DNA of 64,000 nucleotides from Chryseobacterium sp. JM1 (GTDB lineage: Bacteria > Bacteroidota > Bacteroidia > Flavobacteriales > Weeksellaceae). The translations under genes were made by a program, and so were the position numbers. Positions 51,717 to 60,003 of the stretch are shown piece after piece. The notes under the pieces are model-generated. The model was not told the DNA's origin. It was given only the letters and a program-made list of their open reading frames with translations, and did not search any database. The stretch spans positions 62,001 through 126,000 of the forward strand of contig NZ_JPRN01000011.1 of assembly GCF_000737715.1 (NCBI RefSeq), given 5' to 3'. Each line of letters begins with the position of its first letter. Positions within the stretch are counted from its first letter, which is position 1.

Positions 51717-51779
51717 TTAAAACAAACCGCTGATTAAATCTGCGATCTTCATTACAATTTCTAGTGCAACTTGTACCAT
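51717..51779 (-). CDS. 20-residue amphipathic-helix microprotein
   Basis: ATG 51779 to TAA 51717-51719 encodes MVQVALEIVMKIADLISGLF. Polar residues fall at 3, 7, 11, 14 and 17-18 with hydrophobic ones between, a near-perfect amphipathic helix. It has its own near-consensus -7 box (TACCTTCG, 51825-51832) and its own terminator (51664-51690), so it looks like a stand-alone gene. It recalls phenol-soluble modulins and type I toxins in form, but no homology is claimed. Too short for normal gene finders; codon statistics are not informative at this length. Confidence 0.55.
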   Translation of the reverse strand: MVQVALEIVMKIADLISGLF

Positions 51780-51950
51780 GGTTAAGGTGTTTTTTATTGA
51801 TTTGGTTAATTATTTTTAACTACACGAAGGTATAACATTTTTTTAACATAGCGAACTAAATAATTTTTTTTTTCTGGTTTCTGAGAGAAGAAGAGTGTGA
51901 ATTTCAAACGGTTGCCTTCCATTCACACCTCCTGCACTCTCTGAAGTTAA

Positions 51951-53669
51951 TTATTTAGTTTGTATGGAGATTTCGTCTTTTCCGTCTTTGATTTTGATGT
52001 CTACGTTCTTGTTCATCTTTTTGATGCTGGACTTCATAGAATCAATAACAACGTCAGCCTGGTTTTTCGGAACTTTTTTCCCGTTGATGATAAGGCTGTC
52101 TTTATCATCGGAGTTGTATTCAATCGTAGAACCGTTTACAGAAATTTTATTTTTTTCAATTCTGATGTGTCCGTTCTCGTCTCTGTCCTGATCGTCGTCA
52201 TTAATTCCGTCTCCGTTAAGATCTCCATCGAAATCAATTCCGTCTTTTTTCACAGGAATTACTACTGCATTTTGAGGAATTACCAATTCGTAATCTACCC
52301 TGTAATGTCTGAATCTGTGCTCGTAAGGATACTTGATGTAGTTGGGAAGCATTATCTTGTTTCCTACGATTTCTACAGGTACGTTGATCTGAACAGGAAC
52401 GTTATAACCATTTCCTTCTTTTTTAATGATCAGGTAAGGTGTTTTCACCTCAGGTTTTCTTGTAACTTCTACAGAGATATAATCTTCTTTGTAAACCGTT
52501 TTCTTATCAGAATAAATGTCGTCATCGTAAGCCGTGAAATTCTGAGGAATATTGACCTGCTTCACATCTACATAAAGGGTATCAGAGGTAGTGTTGATGG
52601 CAATATTTTCCGTGTCTTCCTTGCTTCCTTTGTAGATCAGGTTTTTCTTAGCCATGCTTACTCCGAAATAAGTTCCAAGTCCGATAAGCAGAAGGAAAAG
52701 TCCTCCGATTACCCATCCTATATTTCTAAGTTTAGTCTTAGGAGAAAAGATCTTGATGCTCAATAAACTGAAAAGGATAGTAGGAATTAAACATCCAATG
52801 ATCATAATCGCTACCAGCACTTTGTCCAGATTGTTGTCATCCATATAGAATCTCATCTCATTGGCACCTGGAAAATCTGCATCCATACCGAACAGTCCGA
52901 AGATCACAAATATACCGATGATGCTTCCTATCGCCATAAGTACGAAGATTCCACCTACAAAGTATTTCAGGATATTCCATACTCCGCTGCCTGCATTATC
53001 AATATAAGGTTTGCTTTCGTTGTACATTTCTCCGACCCTCTGAGTAGATTCGTTGGCAAACTGAACCAGTTTGTTGGATTCACTCTTAAGATTGTCGAAG
53101 TTCATAGGCTTTCCCTTCATTTTCAGGTAATCTGCAGCGGTTTCAGCTTTTGGAAGTACAATCCAGAGAATAACATACAGAAGGCCGATCAGTGAAGAAG
53201 AAATCGCTGCTGTGAAAATACCCAGTACAAAGATTCCCAGCCAGATCGCTCTCATTGCGGTGATATCCATTCCTACATAGTGAGCAAGTCCTGCACATAC
53301 GCCGGCGATTTTTTGTCTTTCCGGATCACGGAACAGTTGTTTCTTATCTGTAAATTCAGCACCTGCCTGGTGTGTTCTTTTCGTGTTCTTTTCAGAATAG
53401 TAAGCTTCTTCCTGTTCTTCGATTTTTTCAGGAGATCCGATCTGTGCGATTACTTTCTCTACGTCCGTATCGTTGATCACTTCACGTTTTCCTAAAGAAT
53501 CTCTGAAGATTTCTACCATTCTTATTTCTATATCATGCATTACCTCCTCCTCCTCTGAAGCATCCAATGAGCTTCTCAGTGCATTCAGGTAATCGCTGAG
53601 CTTTATATATGCGTGTTCTTCTATGGTGAAAGAAAAACCTGCGAGTCCTATTGAGAGTGTCTTGTTCAT
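51951..53669 (-). CDS. PspC-domain membrane protein
   Basis: A 572-residue protein. The N-terminal 90 residues are a helical domain with acidic DASEEEEVMHDIEIRMVEIF. A PspC domain (about 111-173, LFRDPERQKIAGVCAGLAHYVGMD...LLYVILWIVLPK) follows, then three or four further helices. The extracytoplasmic beta-rich C-terminus contains an Asp-rich calcium-like stretch (DFDGDLNGDGINDDDQDRDENG). PspC proteins act in envelope stress. It begins 11 bases after the PadR gene, which probably controls it. Confidence 0.88.
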   Translation of the reverse strand: MNKTLSIGLAGFSFTIEEHAYIKLSDYLNALRSSLDASEEEEVMHDIEIRMVEIFRDSLGKREVINDTDVEKVIAQIGSPEKIEEQEEAYYSEKNTKRTHQAGAEFTDKKQLFRDPERQKIAGVCAGLAHYVGMDITAMRAIWLGIFVLGIFTAAISSSLIGLLYVILWIVLPKAETAADYLKMKGKPMNFDNLKSESNKLVQFANESTQRVGEMYNESKPYIDNAGSGVWNILKYFVGGIFVLMAIGSIIGIFVIFGLFGMDADFPGANEMRFYMDDNNLDKVLVAIMIIGCLIPTILFSLLSIKIFSPKTKLRNIGWVIGGLFLLLIGLGTYFGVSMAKKNLIYKGSKEDTENIAINTTSDTLYVDVKQVNIPQNFTAYDDDIYSDKKTVYKEDYISVEVTRKPEVKTPYLIIKKEGNGYNVPVQINVPVEIVGNKIMLPNYIKYPYEHRFRHYRVDYELVIPQNAVVIPVKKDGIDFDGDLNGDGINDDDQDRDENGHIRIEKNKISVNGSTIEYNSDDKDSLIINGKKVPKNQADVVIDSMKSSIKKMNKNVDIKIKDGKDEISIQTK

Positions 53670-53680
53670 AGCTTTGTTTT

Positions 53681-54010
53681 TTAAATTTTTTGAGTGATTT
53701 GGTTTACTGACGCTGTCAGTTCAGCCCATGTATTTTGAAGTTCGTCCAAGAAAAGTTTTCCTTTTTCTGTGATCTGGTAATATTTTCTTGGGGGTCCTCC
53801 TGTAGATTCTTCCCATCTGTAGGAAAGGAACTCGCCGTTTTTCAGTCTTGTAAGGAGAGGATAGAGGGTTCCTTCCACTACATCCAGTTTTCCTTTTTTA
53901 AGCTCATCGATCAGGTCGGAAACATACATTTCACGATGGTTGATGAGACTTAAAATACAGAATTCCAGAATTCCTTTACGCATTTGCGCTTTGGTATTTT
54001 CAGTATTCAT
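53681..54010 (-). CDS. PadR-family transcriptional regulator
   Basis: A 109-residue winged-helix repressor. The core is KGILEFCILSLINHREMYVSDLIDELKKGKLDVVEGTLYPLLTRLKNGEFLSYRWEESTGGPPRKYYQITEKGKLFLDEL, the canonical PadR domain, with a short dimerisation helix at the end (TWAELTASVNQIT). It is co-transcribed with the PspC gene (11-base gap), a common pairing in Bacteroidota. A palindrome over its own promoter suggests autoregulation. Confidence 0.92.
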   Translation of the reverse strand: MNTENTKAQMRKGILEFCILSLINHREMYVSDLIDELKKGKLDVVEGTLYPLLTRLKNGEFLSYRWEESTGGPPRKYYQITEKGKLFLDELQNTWAELTASVNQITQKI

Positions 54011-54080
54011 CTTTAATAAGTTTTGTTAATTAGTTATATTTTCAGAATAATGTTCCTAGCTAGATGAACTTCTTCCGATT

Positions 54081-54120
54081 TTACATTACAAAGATATGTA
54101 ATTAAAATGGTAATATGCAA
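54081..54120 (-). promoter_or_regulatory. promoter and candidate PadR operator
   Basis: Minus strand: -33 TTG (54118-54120), 21 bases, -7 TATCTTTG (54089-54096). TTACAT (54081-54086) and ATGTAA (54096-54101), 9 bases apart, form a dyad exactly over the -7 box. Confidence 0.6.
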
Positions 54121-54257
54121 TACAAAGTAGTGAAATTTTTAAAAGAAACAATTTAATGTATTGATTATCAGTTGAATAAATTTTTATCCGAAATTTGGAT
54201 AATTGAATATCAGGTTAAAATCAACCGAAAAAATGACAAATTGTAGCTGGTGATTCG

Positions 54258-54265
54258 TATTTTTG
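54258..54265 (+). promoter_or_regulatory. -7 element of the XAC2610-like gene
   Basis: TATTTTTG, 42 bases before the ATG at 54307. Confidence 0.35.
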
Positions 54266-54306
54266 TTCTTAATTCTCATGAAATATTTAAATTAATGTTA
54301 TACCAA

Positions 54307-54987
54307 ATGACAAAAACCTTTTTATTTTACCGGCCTTTATCTGCATTGCTGCTGCTGGGGCCTTTGTGCTTCGGACAATACCGCTTTGCTGTTGAAGACG
54401 CCTCCAAAAAATATAATGCTGAAATTAATGTGGAAGAATGCTTTACCGGGCAGTGCAGACATAAAGCAAACGTTATCCTGTTCAATAAAAACGGTGAAAA
54501 AATACAGACACTCGTTTCCGATGATATGGCTTTATCGTTTAAAGAAGGCTTCAGACCCTCCAAAATAGAGGTAATGCAGCTTACTTCCGGACTGATGCAT
54601 GACGATCCCATAGTTTTTGATGATTTCAATTTTGATGGGACGGAAGATGTCGCCCTGAGAAACGGTAGCGGAGGAAACTACGGAAGTGCTTCGTATGATG
54701 TATACGTCTTTAATTCAACCAGAAATCAATTTGTCTTAAGTAAAGAACTTACCGAAATTGGCAGTGACTACCAGGGAATGTTTGATGTAGATCCCAAACG
54801 TAAAAGATTAACCACTTACGCTAGGTCCGGAGCTTCTTTACTCTACACCTACGAATATCAGGTGATTCCGAATAAAGGACTCGATCTGGTTTATGAAAAA
54901 ATAAGTGATATGAGCGAAGAACCTGCCAAAGTCACTATAAAAGAGAAGATCAATAACAAATGGGTGGTTAAAAAAACAACAGAATAG
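54307..54987 (+). CDS. XAC2610-like secreted protein
   Basis: A 226-residue protein from ATG 54307 with signal peptide MTKTFLFYRPLSALLLLGPLCFGQ. The hallmark FDDFNFDGTEDVALRNGSGGNYGSASYDVYVF (Asp-rich loop, then a Gly/Tyr run) matches XAC2610-type proteins. These resemble lysozyme inhibitors or FG-GAP-like beta domains. In-frame starts at 54250 and 54295 would only lengthen the segment before the signal peptide. Function in this organism is unknown. Confidence 0.72.
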   Translation: MTKTFLFYRPLSALLLLGPLCFGQYRFAVEDASKKYNAEINVEECFTGQCRHKANVILFNKNGEKIQTLVSDDMALSFKEGFRPSKIEVMQLTSGLMHDDPIVFDDFNFDGTEDVALRNGSGGNYGSASYDVYVFNSTRNQFVLSKELTEIGSDYQGMFDVDPKRKRLTTYARSGASLLYTYEYQVIPNKGLDLVYEKISDMSEEPAKVTIKEKINNKWVVKKTTE

Positions 54988-54997
54988 CCTGAATTCA

Positions 54998-55125
54998 GGT
55001 TTGAGAGTCAGAGGGTTTTAGAGTTTCGGGTTATGAGTTTTGGGAGTCATCGGCGTTTTAGTGTTGAAAATACAAATCACCCTCTTAATCTCTCTCAGCC
55101 TTTACCTCAGTCTCAACCTTAGTAA
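54998..55125. repeat. degenerate intergenic text (GGGTTTTAGAGTTTCGGG family)
   Basis: Contains TTTGAGAGTCAGAGGGTTTT, AGAGTTTCGGGTTATGAGTT and CTCTCTCAGCCTTTACCTCA. Related to strings at 26800 and 36493. No ORF. Confidence 0.45.
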
Positions 55126-55191
55126 TTGAGGTTTCAAAACAGACAAAAACAGATACTTTATCCCAAAGTCAGATTAAAACAATAAAAAGAA

Positions 55192-55782
55192 ATGAAAATA
55201 CAGAAGGAGATCGATTTTATCCTGGCAGTAGATGCCCTGAAAAACGTACAGCGAAGAAATTACAATGCCGATGATTCCAGAAGAGAAAATACAGCGGAAC
55301 ATTCATGGCAGATCATTATCCTGGCACAGATCCTTTATCCATATGCTAAATACCGTGCGGATATTGATCTTTTAAGGGTAATAAGAATGCTTTCCATTCA
55401 CGACTTGGTGGAAATAGAAGCGGGAGACACCTTCCTTTTTGATGAAAAAGCCATGGTCGGCAAATTTGAAAGAGAAAAGATTTCAGCTCAGAAAATCTTT
55501 GGAATCCTGGATGAACCTTTACGCACAGAATTCTTTGAATTGTGGCTGGAATTTGAGGAAGAAAGCACACCGGATGCTATTTTTGCCTGTTCTATTGACC
55601 GTATCATGCCATTTATCCTAAACTCACATACTTCAGGAAAAAGCTGGACAGAAGCCGGTGTTACCGAAAAGCAGATCAGAAATATGCTGGAAAATGCCAT
55701 TACAAGAGCATCAGACGAAATGGGAGAGGCTTTTGAAACGTTGCTGACCAGAAGTCTGGATACGGATAAGGTTGTAAGATAG
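55192..55782 (+). CDS. HD-domain phosphohydrolase, YfbR-like
   Basis: A 196-residue protein. Metal ligands are in RRENTAEHSW (His37) and IHDLVEIEAGD (His70, Asp71), with a later Asp in SIDRIMPFI. The size and SIHDLVEIEAGD fit the YfbR/HDDC2 group of 5'-deoxynucleotidases. Likely a cytoplasmic nucleotide phosphatase. No partner gene nearby; a GC-rich palindrome follows. Confidence 0.85.
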   Translation: MKIQKEIDFILAVDALKNVQRRNYNADDSRRENTAEHSWQIIILAQILYPYAKYRADIDLLRVIRMLSIHDLVEIEAGDTFLFDEKAMVGKFEREKISAQKIFGILDEPLRTEFFELWLEFEEESTPDAIFACSIDRIMPFILNSHTSGKSWTEAGVTEKQIRNMLENAITRASDEMGEAFETLLTRSLDTDKVVR

Positions 55783-55837
55783 ATAGATTGAAAAGCAAAA
55801 TAAGGATTTTTAAATTGCTGTTTTGTAGAGTATAGAT

Positions 55838-55870
55838 AGTTTCGGGGCGGCCGCAGGCCGCCCCGAAACT
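55838..55870. repeat. 33-bp perfect GC-rich palindrome
   Basis: AGTTTCGGGGCGGCC, three bases, then its exact reverse complement (15 + 3 + 15). Very GC rich against an AT-rich background and without a T tract on either side. It lies between convergent HD and thioesterase genes, so it may still terminate or protect both transcripts. Confidence 0.9.
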
Positions 55871-55876
55871 CATCAA

Positions 55877-56260
55877 TTATAGTATTCTGATTGGTTTCTT
55901 AGATTCATCAATCGCCACAAAAGTAAAATCTCCCACGATTGCTCTTTCTCTTTCATAAGAGTACATTTGCTCTGTGTAGATTTCCACATTCACTTTCATA
56001 CTCGTTTTTCCAACGTAGGAAACCTTGCCGATCAGTTCAACAATAGTTCCTGCGGGAATAGGTTTTTTAAAATCAATTTTATCGCTGCTTACGGTAACCA
56101 CTCTTTTTCTGGCAAAACGGGTCGCTGTGATAAATGCTACTTCATCCATCAGCTGCATGGCAGTACCTCCGAAAAGAGTGTCATAATGATTCGTTGTGTT
56201 GGGGAAAACCGCTTTAAAAATTCTGGTTTCGGATGCTGCAATTCTTTCTTCTGTAGTCAT
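55877..56260 (-). CDS. acyl-CoA thioesterase, YciA/hotdog type
   Basis: A 127-residue hotdog protein. The N-terminus ERIAASETRIFKAVFPNTTNHYDTLFGGTAMQLMDEVAFITATRFARKRVVTVSSDKIDFKKPIPAGTIVELIG is the YciA/acyl-CoA thioester hydrolase pattern, with the active-site Asp in LMDEVAF. It probably hydrolyses cytoplasmic acyl-CoA. It is the first annotated gene downstream of the cobalamin riboswitch, 130 bases away, although no B12 link is known for this family. Confidence 0.88.
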   Translation of the reverse strand: MTTEERIAASETRIFKAVFPNTTNHYDTLFGGTAMQLMDEVAFITATRFARKRVVTVSSDKIDFKKPIPAGTIVELIGKVSYVGKTSMKVNVEIYTEQMYSYERERAIVGDFTFVAIDESKKPIRIL

Positions 56261-56390
56261 ATTTCATTATTAATTAATGCAAAATGAAATAGATCAAAAT
56301 AACAGAGCAATGACAGGAATCATAGGAATTCCTGAAGCATCCATCAGATCAATCAACTTCAAATCGCGAAAGTTTCTTGTTTAAAGAAAT

Positions 56391-56560
56391 AGGCAGGTCT
56401 CCTGACTTGTAACATCTTTTACCTCCTTCCCGTTCCCTCACAGTGGATTTTTTGATAAAGACTTCAGTTACTTACAGTTGCGCGACAGTCCGTGATTTTC
56501 ACACGGTTCCCTTTTAATCTGCGTTAAGCAGAACCAGTTTCTGTGATGAATAAGCGTAAA
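56391..56560 (-). ncRNA. cobalamin (B12) riboswitch
   Basis: Minus-strand RNA with the full conserved set in order. GGGAACCGTGTGAAAATCACGG (5') is followed by GACTGTCGCGCAACTGTAAG, CCACTGTGAGGGAACGGGAAGG, then AAGTCAGGAGACCTGCC (3'). This matches the AdoCbl/cobalamin aptamer known from btuB leaders. Just after it, TTTCTT-TAAAC-AAGAAA could form part of the expression platform. The next ORF on this strand is a 16-residue frame (56294-56344), then the thioesterase. Confidence 0.92.
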
Positions 56561-56605
56561 ACTTTTTCAGGGCAAAAATAAGAATATTACAGCGAAAAAT
56601 GGTAA

Positions 56606-57403
56606 TTATTCCGGATTATTGTAAATAATCTGGCTCATCACTCTTCCTTCCTTGATGGCCCAAAGGGTGACATACCTGTTCTCACCGGAACCATTGATCA
56701 TATAAAGATAGATGTGATCATTGTCAAGAGCGGTTACTCCTACATTATTGAAATCCATAGTAGGCTGGAACATATTTTTAATAGCTTCCCTTACAAAAAC
56801 AGAACCTCTTCCCGGCTGCTGTACACGAATCGACTTGATTTCAGTCATCCCTTCCGGAAGCGCATCTTTGATTCCCCAAGGTTTTATTTTATCGATGGTA
56901 AGGATTTTTCCGTCCGTATCCTTTTCCTGCTTTCTGTAACCCGCATTCGAAGGGTAAACATCGATCACCACTTTGGTTCTTTGAGAGGTAGGGATTTTAG
57001 GATTGCTGTTATCGGTAAAAATAAGGGATTTTCCGTTCTTAGATTTAGAAGGTGTAAATTGTGGCAGCTGGTCAATGAAAGCAATACGCTCTTTGTTTAC
57101 CATACCTTCCTTCTCAAGATTTTCATATCTCACAAAAGGTTTTTCATCGTCCTGTTTTTCAGGATATTTGATCCAGATCCATTCTGTTTCTCCCGGAGCA
57201 GGTTTTACATAAACAAATACATCACCTTTACGCATACGGATTTTGTCTACGATTTTTCTGTAGTTATCCTTGTGGACACGTACATTGGCATAGCCTTCCT
57301 CAGCTTTTACAACACCGAAAGGAACTTTATTCTGCCCTTTGACAAATGCTAAAGAAAAAAGACTGAAAGCGGATAGGTACAATGCTCTGTTTACGGAAAT
57401 CAT
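56606..57403 (-). CDS. secreted protein with SH3-like N-terminal domain, unknown
   Basis: A 265-residue protein with signal peptide (MISVNRALYLSAFSLFSLAFVKG). Residues 27-75 (VVKAEEGYANVRVHKDNYRKIVDKIRMRKGDVFVYVKPAPGETEWIWIKY) look like a bacterial SH3 domain, which often binds cell-wall peptides. The rest (IDVYPSNAGYRK..., MTEIKSIRVQQPGRGSVF...) is unassigned beta-rich sequence ending VTLWAIKEGRVMSQIIYNNPE. Family not recognised. Confidence 0.68.
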   Translation of the reverse strand: MISVNRALYLSAFSLFSLAFVKGQNKVPFGVVKAEEGYANVRVHKDNYRKIVDKIRMRKGDVFVYVKPAPGETEWIWIKYPEKQDDEKPFVRYENLEKEGMVNKERIAFIDQLPQFTPSKSKNGKSLIFTDNSNPKIPTSQRTKVVIDVYPSNAGYRKQEKDTDGKILTIDKIKPWGIKDALPEGMTEIKSIRVQQPGRGSVFVREAIKNMFQPTMDFNNVGVTALDNDHIYLYMINGSGENRYVTLWAIKEGRVMSQIIYNNPE

Positions 57404-57639
57404 TTTATGAAATTTTTTTGATCCCTCAAATATATAAATTAAATGTTTTTTGAATCGGTAAAATATAACGGGATTTGATTAAAATTATCAATATGCCCTC
57501 AAAAATTTATTTTCTGATCAAATAATACTTGGTTGTTTTTACAGAAATACGATAAGAATGTAATATTTATCAATGAAAATGTAATGATATGTAGATAATT
57601 TAAATTATTTTTCCGCTGAAAGCTAATAACCCAATCAAT

Positions 57640-58707
57640 ATGACAAGAAATCTATTCTTTATGCTTATGTTTTTAAGCGGGGTGCCTCAATTTCAGGCTG
57701 CCCGTCACACGGAAAATCTTTTAACAAAAAAAATGTTCACGGTTCCGGCCAACGTAACGGTTTCTAATATTAACCTCACTTCAGCTGATGTTACATGGGA
57801 TGCTGTACCGGGAGCTAATGGCTATACGGTAAGATTCAGACCGGTAAGTGGCGGAGCTTGGATGGCGGTGGTAGTTTCAGTTGGGACAGCATGTAACCTT
57901 TCAGGATTAACCCCGTGTACCGGCTATGTTGTTCAGGTCACAGACAATGTTTCAGGAGATATATCTGCTCCTGTGACGTTTTATACCCAGTTGAATTACT
58001 GTCAGGCCGGATCTGTAGATGCTAATATGATGCATTTGTCAAAAGTGATGATGACTCCGTCCACAGGACTTCCACAGATGGTGAGTGCTTCAGGAGCCTC
58101 GAACTACACAGATTATCGTCCTGATTTGACACGTCGCATTCAGCTTGGTATAGGAACCACAAATAATGTCCTGTCAGTAGAACAAAACTGGGCAGGTACA
58201 CCGGGAACTGTATATGTAAGAGCCTGGATTGATTTTAACTCTAACGGAATTTTTGAATCCAGCGAAATGATGATGTCTGCATCTGTCAATTCTACGGCGC
58301 CAAAAACATCTACATTCAGTGTTCCTCCCTTAGTAACAGTATCCCAGTGCGGTACCGCCATGAGAGTAATAACCAGCCAAACATTGCCGACAGGTTCTTG
58401 TGGAACATTTACTTACGGCGAAGTGGAAGATTACGGTGTTACTTTTGTGAGCCAGACGTTGGCTGTAGATGAAATTTCAAAATCCAAAGAAATCAGCATC
58501 TATCCGAATCCTGCTTCGCAAAGTTTAAATATTTCAGGGATTTCATCAGAAATGGATTATGAGATTTTCTCAGCTTCAGGTCAGAAAGCAGGAAAGGGAA
58601 GATCATCTGGGAATACAGTAGATATTCGTCATCTTGCTAAAGGAATTTATTTTATTCAGCTTAAAAATAAAGAAAATACAACCCGACTGAAATTCATCAA
58701 AAAATAA
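57640..58707 (+). CDS. T9SS-secreted FN3/GEVED-domain protein (paralogue 1)
   Basis: A 355-residue protein: signal peptide, fibronectin type III domain (about 35-115, PANVTVSNINLTSADVTWDAVPGANGYTVRFR), GEVED domain (about 170-280, IDFNSNGIF... FTYGEVEDYGVTF) and a type A T9SS sorting domain (about 285-355, SIYPNPASQSLNISG... KGIYFIQLKNKENTTRLKFIKK). GEVED domains occur in adhesins and secreted peptidases. Here no catalytic domain is present, so it is probably a surface or secreted binding protein. Tandem with a close paralogue. Confidence 0.85.
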   Translation: MTRNLFFMLMFLSGVPQFQAARHTENLLTKKMFTVPANVTVSNINLTSADVTWDAVPGANGYTVRFRPVSGGAWMAVVVSVGTACNLSGLTPCTGYVVQVTDNVSGDISAPVTFYTQLNYCQAGSVDANMMHLSKVMMTPSTGLPQMVSASGASNYTDYRPDLTRRIQLGIGTTNNVLSVEQNWAGTPGTVYVRAWIDFNSNGIFESSEMMMSASVNSTAPKTSTFSVPPLVTVSQCGTAMRVITSQTLPTGSCGTFTYGEVEDYGVTFVSQTLAVDEISKSKEISIYPNPASQSLNISGISSEMDYEIFSASGQKAGKGRSSGNTVDIRHLAKGIYFIQLKNKENTTRLKFIKK

Positions 58708-58797
58708 GAGCTAAAAAAGGTGGGGAATTTTAGATTGACAGATTAATTTCTCTTAAATTTAATTAATATCTTTGTTGTAAATATTAAAAACTATCTC

Positions 58798-59877
58798 ATG
58801 ACCAGAAAATTATTTTCATTATTCGTAATGTTTTTTTGTGTTCACTTTTATCAAAGCAGTGTTTTAATTACCAAAACAGAACATTTAAATACGGTTAAAC
58901 CCCCTTCAAATATAAAGGTCACCAACATTACAGGTACAAGCGCTACAGTTTCATGGGATCCTGTTATTGGAACGGGACATTTAGTAAAATATGATATAGT
59001 TGGGATACCGGGTTCTGGAGGTTCACGGTATACAACAAGTACAAGTATTGACCTTACAGATTTGCAAAGATGTAAACAGTATCAAGTGACAGTAAGTAAT
59101 GTACAGGCCGGTGGAGGTGATTCAAGTCCTGTTTTTTTTGCTAGTGCTAATAACTACTGTTTAATTTCGCCTTCGAGTAATCCCAGTTATGTACCCAGTT
59201 TATACATATCGAATGTAACGGTAAATGCTGTTGGTTTGCCTCCTATGATCAGTAATTCAGGGAATTCTGCTTTCACAAAATATTTTGATGATCCCAGCCG
59301 TAAAGTAAAATTGGTTTTAGGCAGTACAGGCAATACGATTTCAGTAACGAAAGCCGGTCCAAGTTCTCAGTCTCCCGGATACTTGCGTGTGCTTGTTGAT
59401 TTTGATGGTGATGGTTCGTTAGGAAGTACTCCTTCTGAGGTCATTCTATCTTCAAATGGAAGTACCAGTCAGACGGTTACCGGAACTTTCTCGGTGCCTT
59501 CTCAGGATCCTCAGAAGCCTTGTAAACTCGCAATGAGAATTATAAGTTCACCCTATGTTGATATTGTGACATGCTCATCTAATGGAGAAATTGAAGACTA
59601 TGAAATTGAACTTATAGATCCTGCAAGCCTTGCGGTAAATGAAACTGCGAAATCCAAAGACATCACCATTTATCCGAATCCTGCTTCAGAAAGTTTACAT
59701 ATTTCAGGACTTTCATCAGAAACGGACTATGAAATTTTTTCTGTTTCAGGTCAAAAAACAGGAGAGGGCAGAACATCTGGGAATACGGTAGATATTCGTC
59801 ATCTTGCTAAAGGAATTTACTTTATTCAGTTTAAAAATAAAGAAAATACAACCCGACTGAAATTCATCAGGAAATAA
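58798..59877 (+). CDS. T9SS-secreted FN3/GEVED-domain protein (paralogue 2)
   Basis: A 359-residue paralogue with the same order: signal peptide, FN3 (PSNIKVTNITGTSATVSWDPV), GEVED (LVDFDGDGSLGSTPSEVILSS... GEIEDYEIELI) and T9SS domain. The N-terminal and GEVED parts have diverged from paralogue 1, while the last 75 codons are nearly identical in DNA. It begins 90 bases after the first gene and is followed by a terminator. Confidence 0.85.
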   Translation: MTRKLFSLFVMFFCVHFYQSSVLITKTEHLNTVKPPSNIKVTNITGTSATVSWDPVIGTGHLVKYDIVGIPGSGGSRYTTSTSIDLTDLQRCKQYQVTVSNVQAGGGDSSPVFFASANNYCLISPSSNPSYVPSLYISNVTVNAVGLPPMISNSGNSAFTKYFDDPSRKVKLVLGSTGNTISVTKAGPSSQSPGYLRVLVDFDGDGSLGSTPSEVILSSNGSTSQTVTGTFSVPSQDPQKPCKLAMRIISSPYVDIVTCSSNGEIEDYEIELIDPASLAVNETAKSKDITIYPNPASESLHISGLSSETDYEIFSVSGQKTGEGRTSGNTVDIRHLAKGIYFIQFKNKENTTRLKFIRK

Positions 59878-59886
59878 GTAAAAATA

Positions 59887-59915
59887 AAATAGCGCTGAAA
59901 AATCCAGCGCTATTT
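59887..59915 (+). terminator. intrinsic terminator after the GEVED paralogues
   Basis: AAATAGCGCTG / CAGCGCTATTT, 11-base perfect stem with a 7-base loop, running into T6. Confidence 0.92.
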
Positions 59916-59944
59916 TTTATAAAGTTAAAAGTTGTAAAATCCAC

Positions 59945-60003
59945 AAAAAGCAAATCCTCAACCTATCATCATCAAATCATCGTATTATCACATCATCGAA
60001 TCA
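59945..60003. repeat. ATCATCAAATCATC-type degenerate intergenic repeat
   Basis: CTATCATCATCAAATCATCG, then TTATCACATCATCGAATCAT. A very similar string lies at 62774-62824 (TCATCATCAAATTATCAAAT). No ORF. Confidence 0.5.

Noticed and set aside
51960..52766. 268-residue open frame on plus, antisense to the PspC gene
   Set aside because: Composition (Val, Phe, Ile runs) reflects the complement of the PspC codons; PspC has clear domains.
56294..56344. 16-residue frame after the cobalamin riboswitch as a gene
   Set aside because: Too short, with no start context or own signals. Kept only as a possible remnant in the riboswitch finding.
56714..57352. 212-residue open frame on plus
   Set aside because: Antisense shadow of the signal-peptide-bearing protein on minus; no domain.
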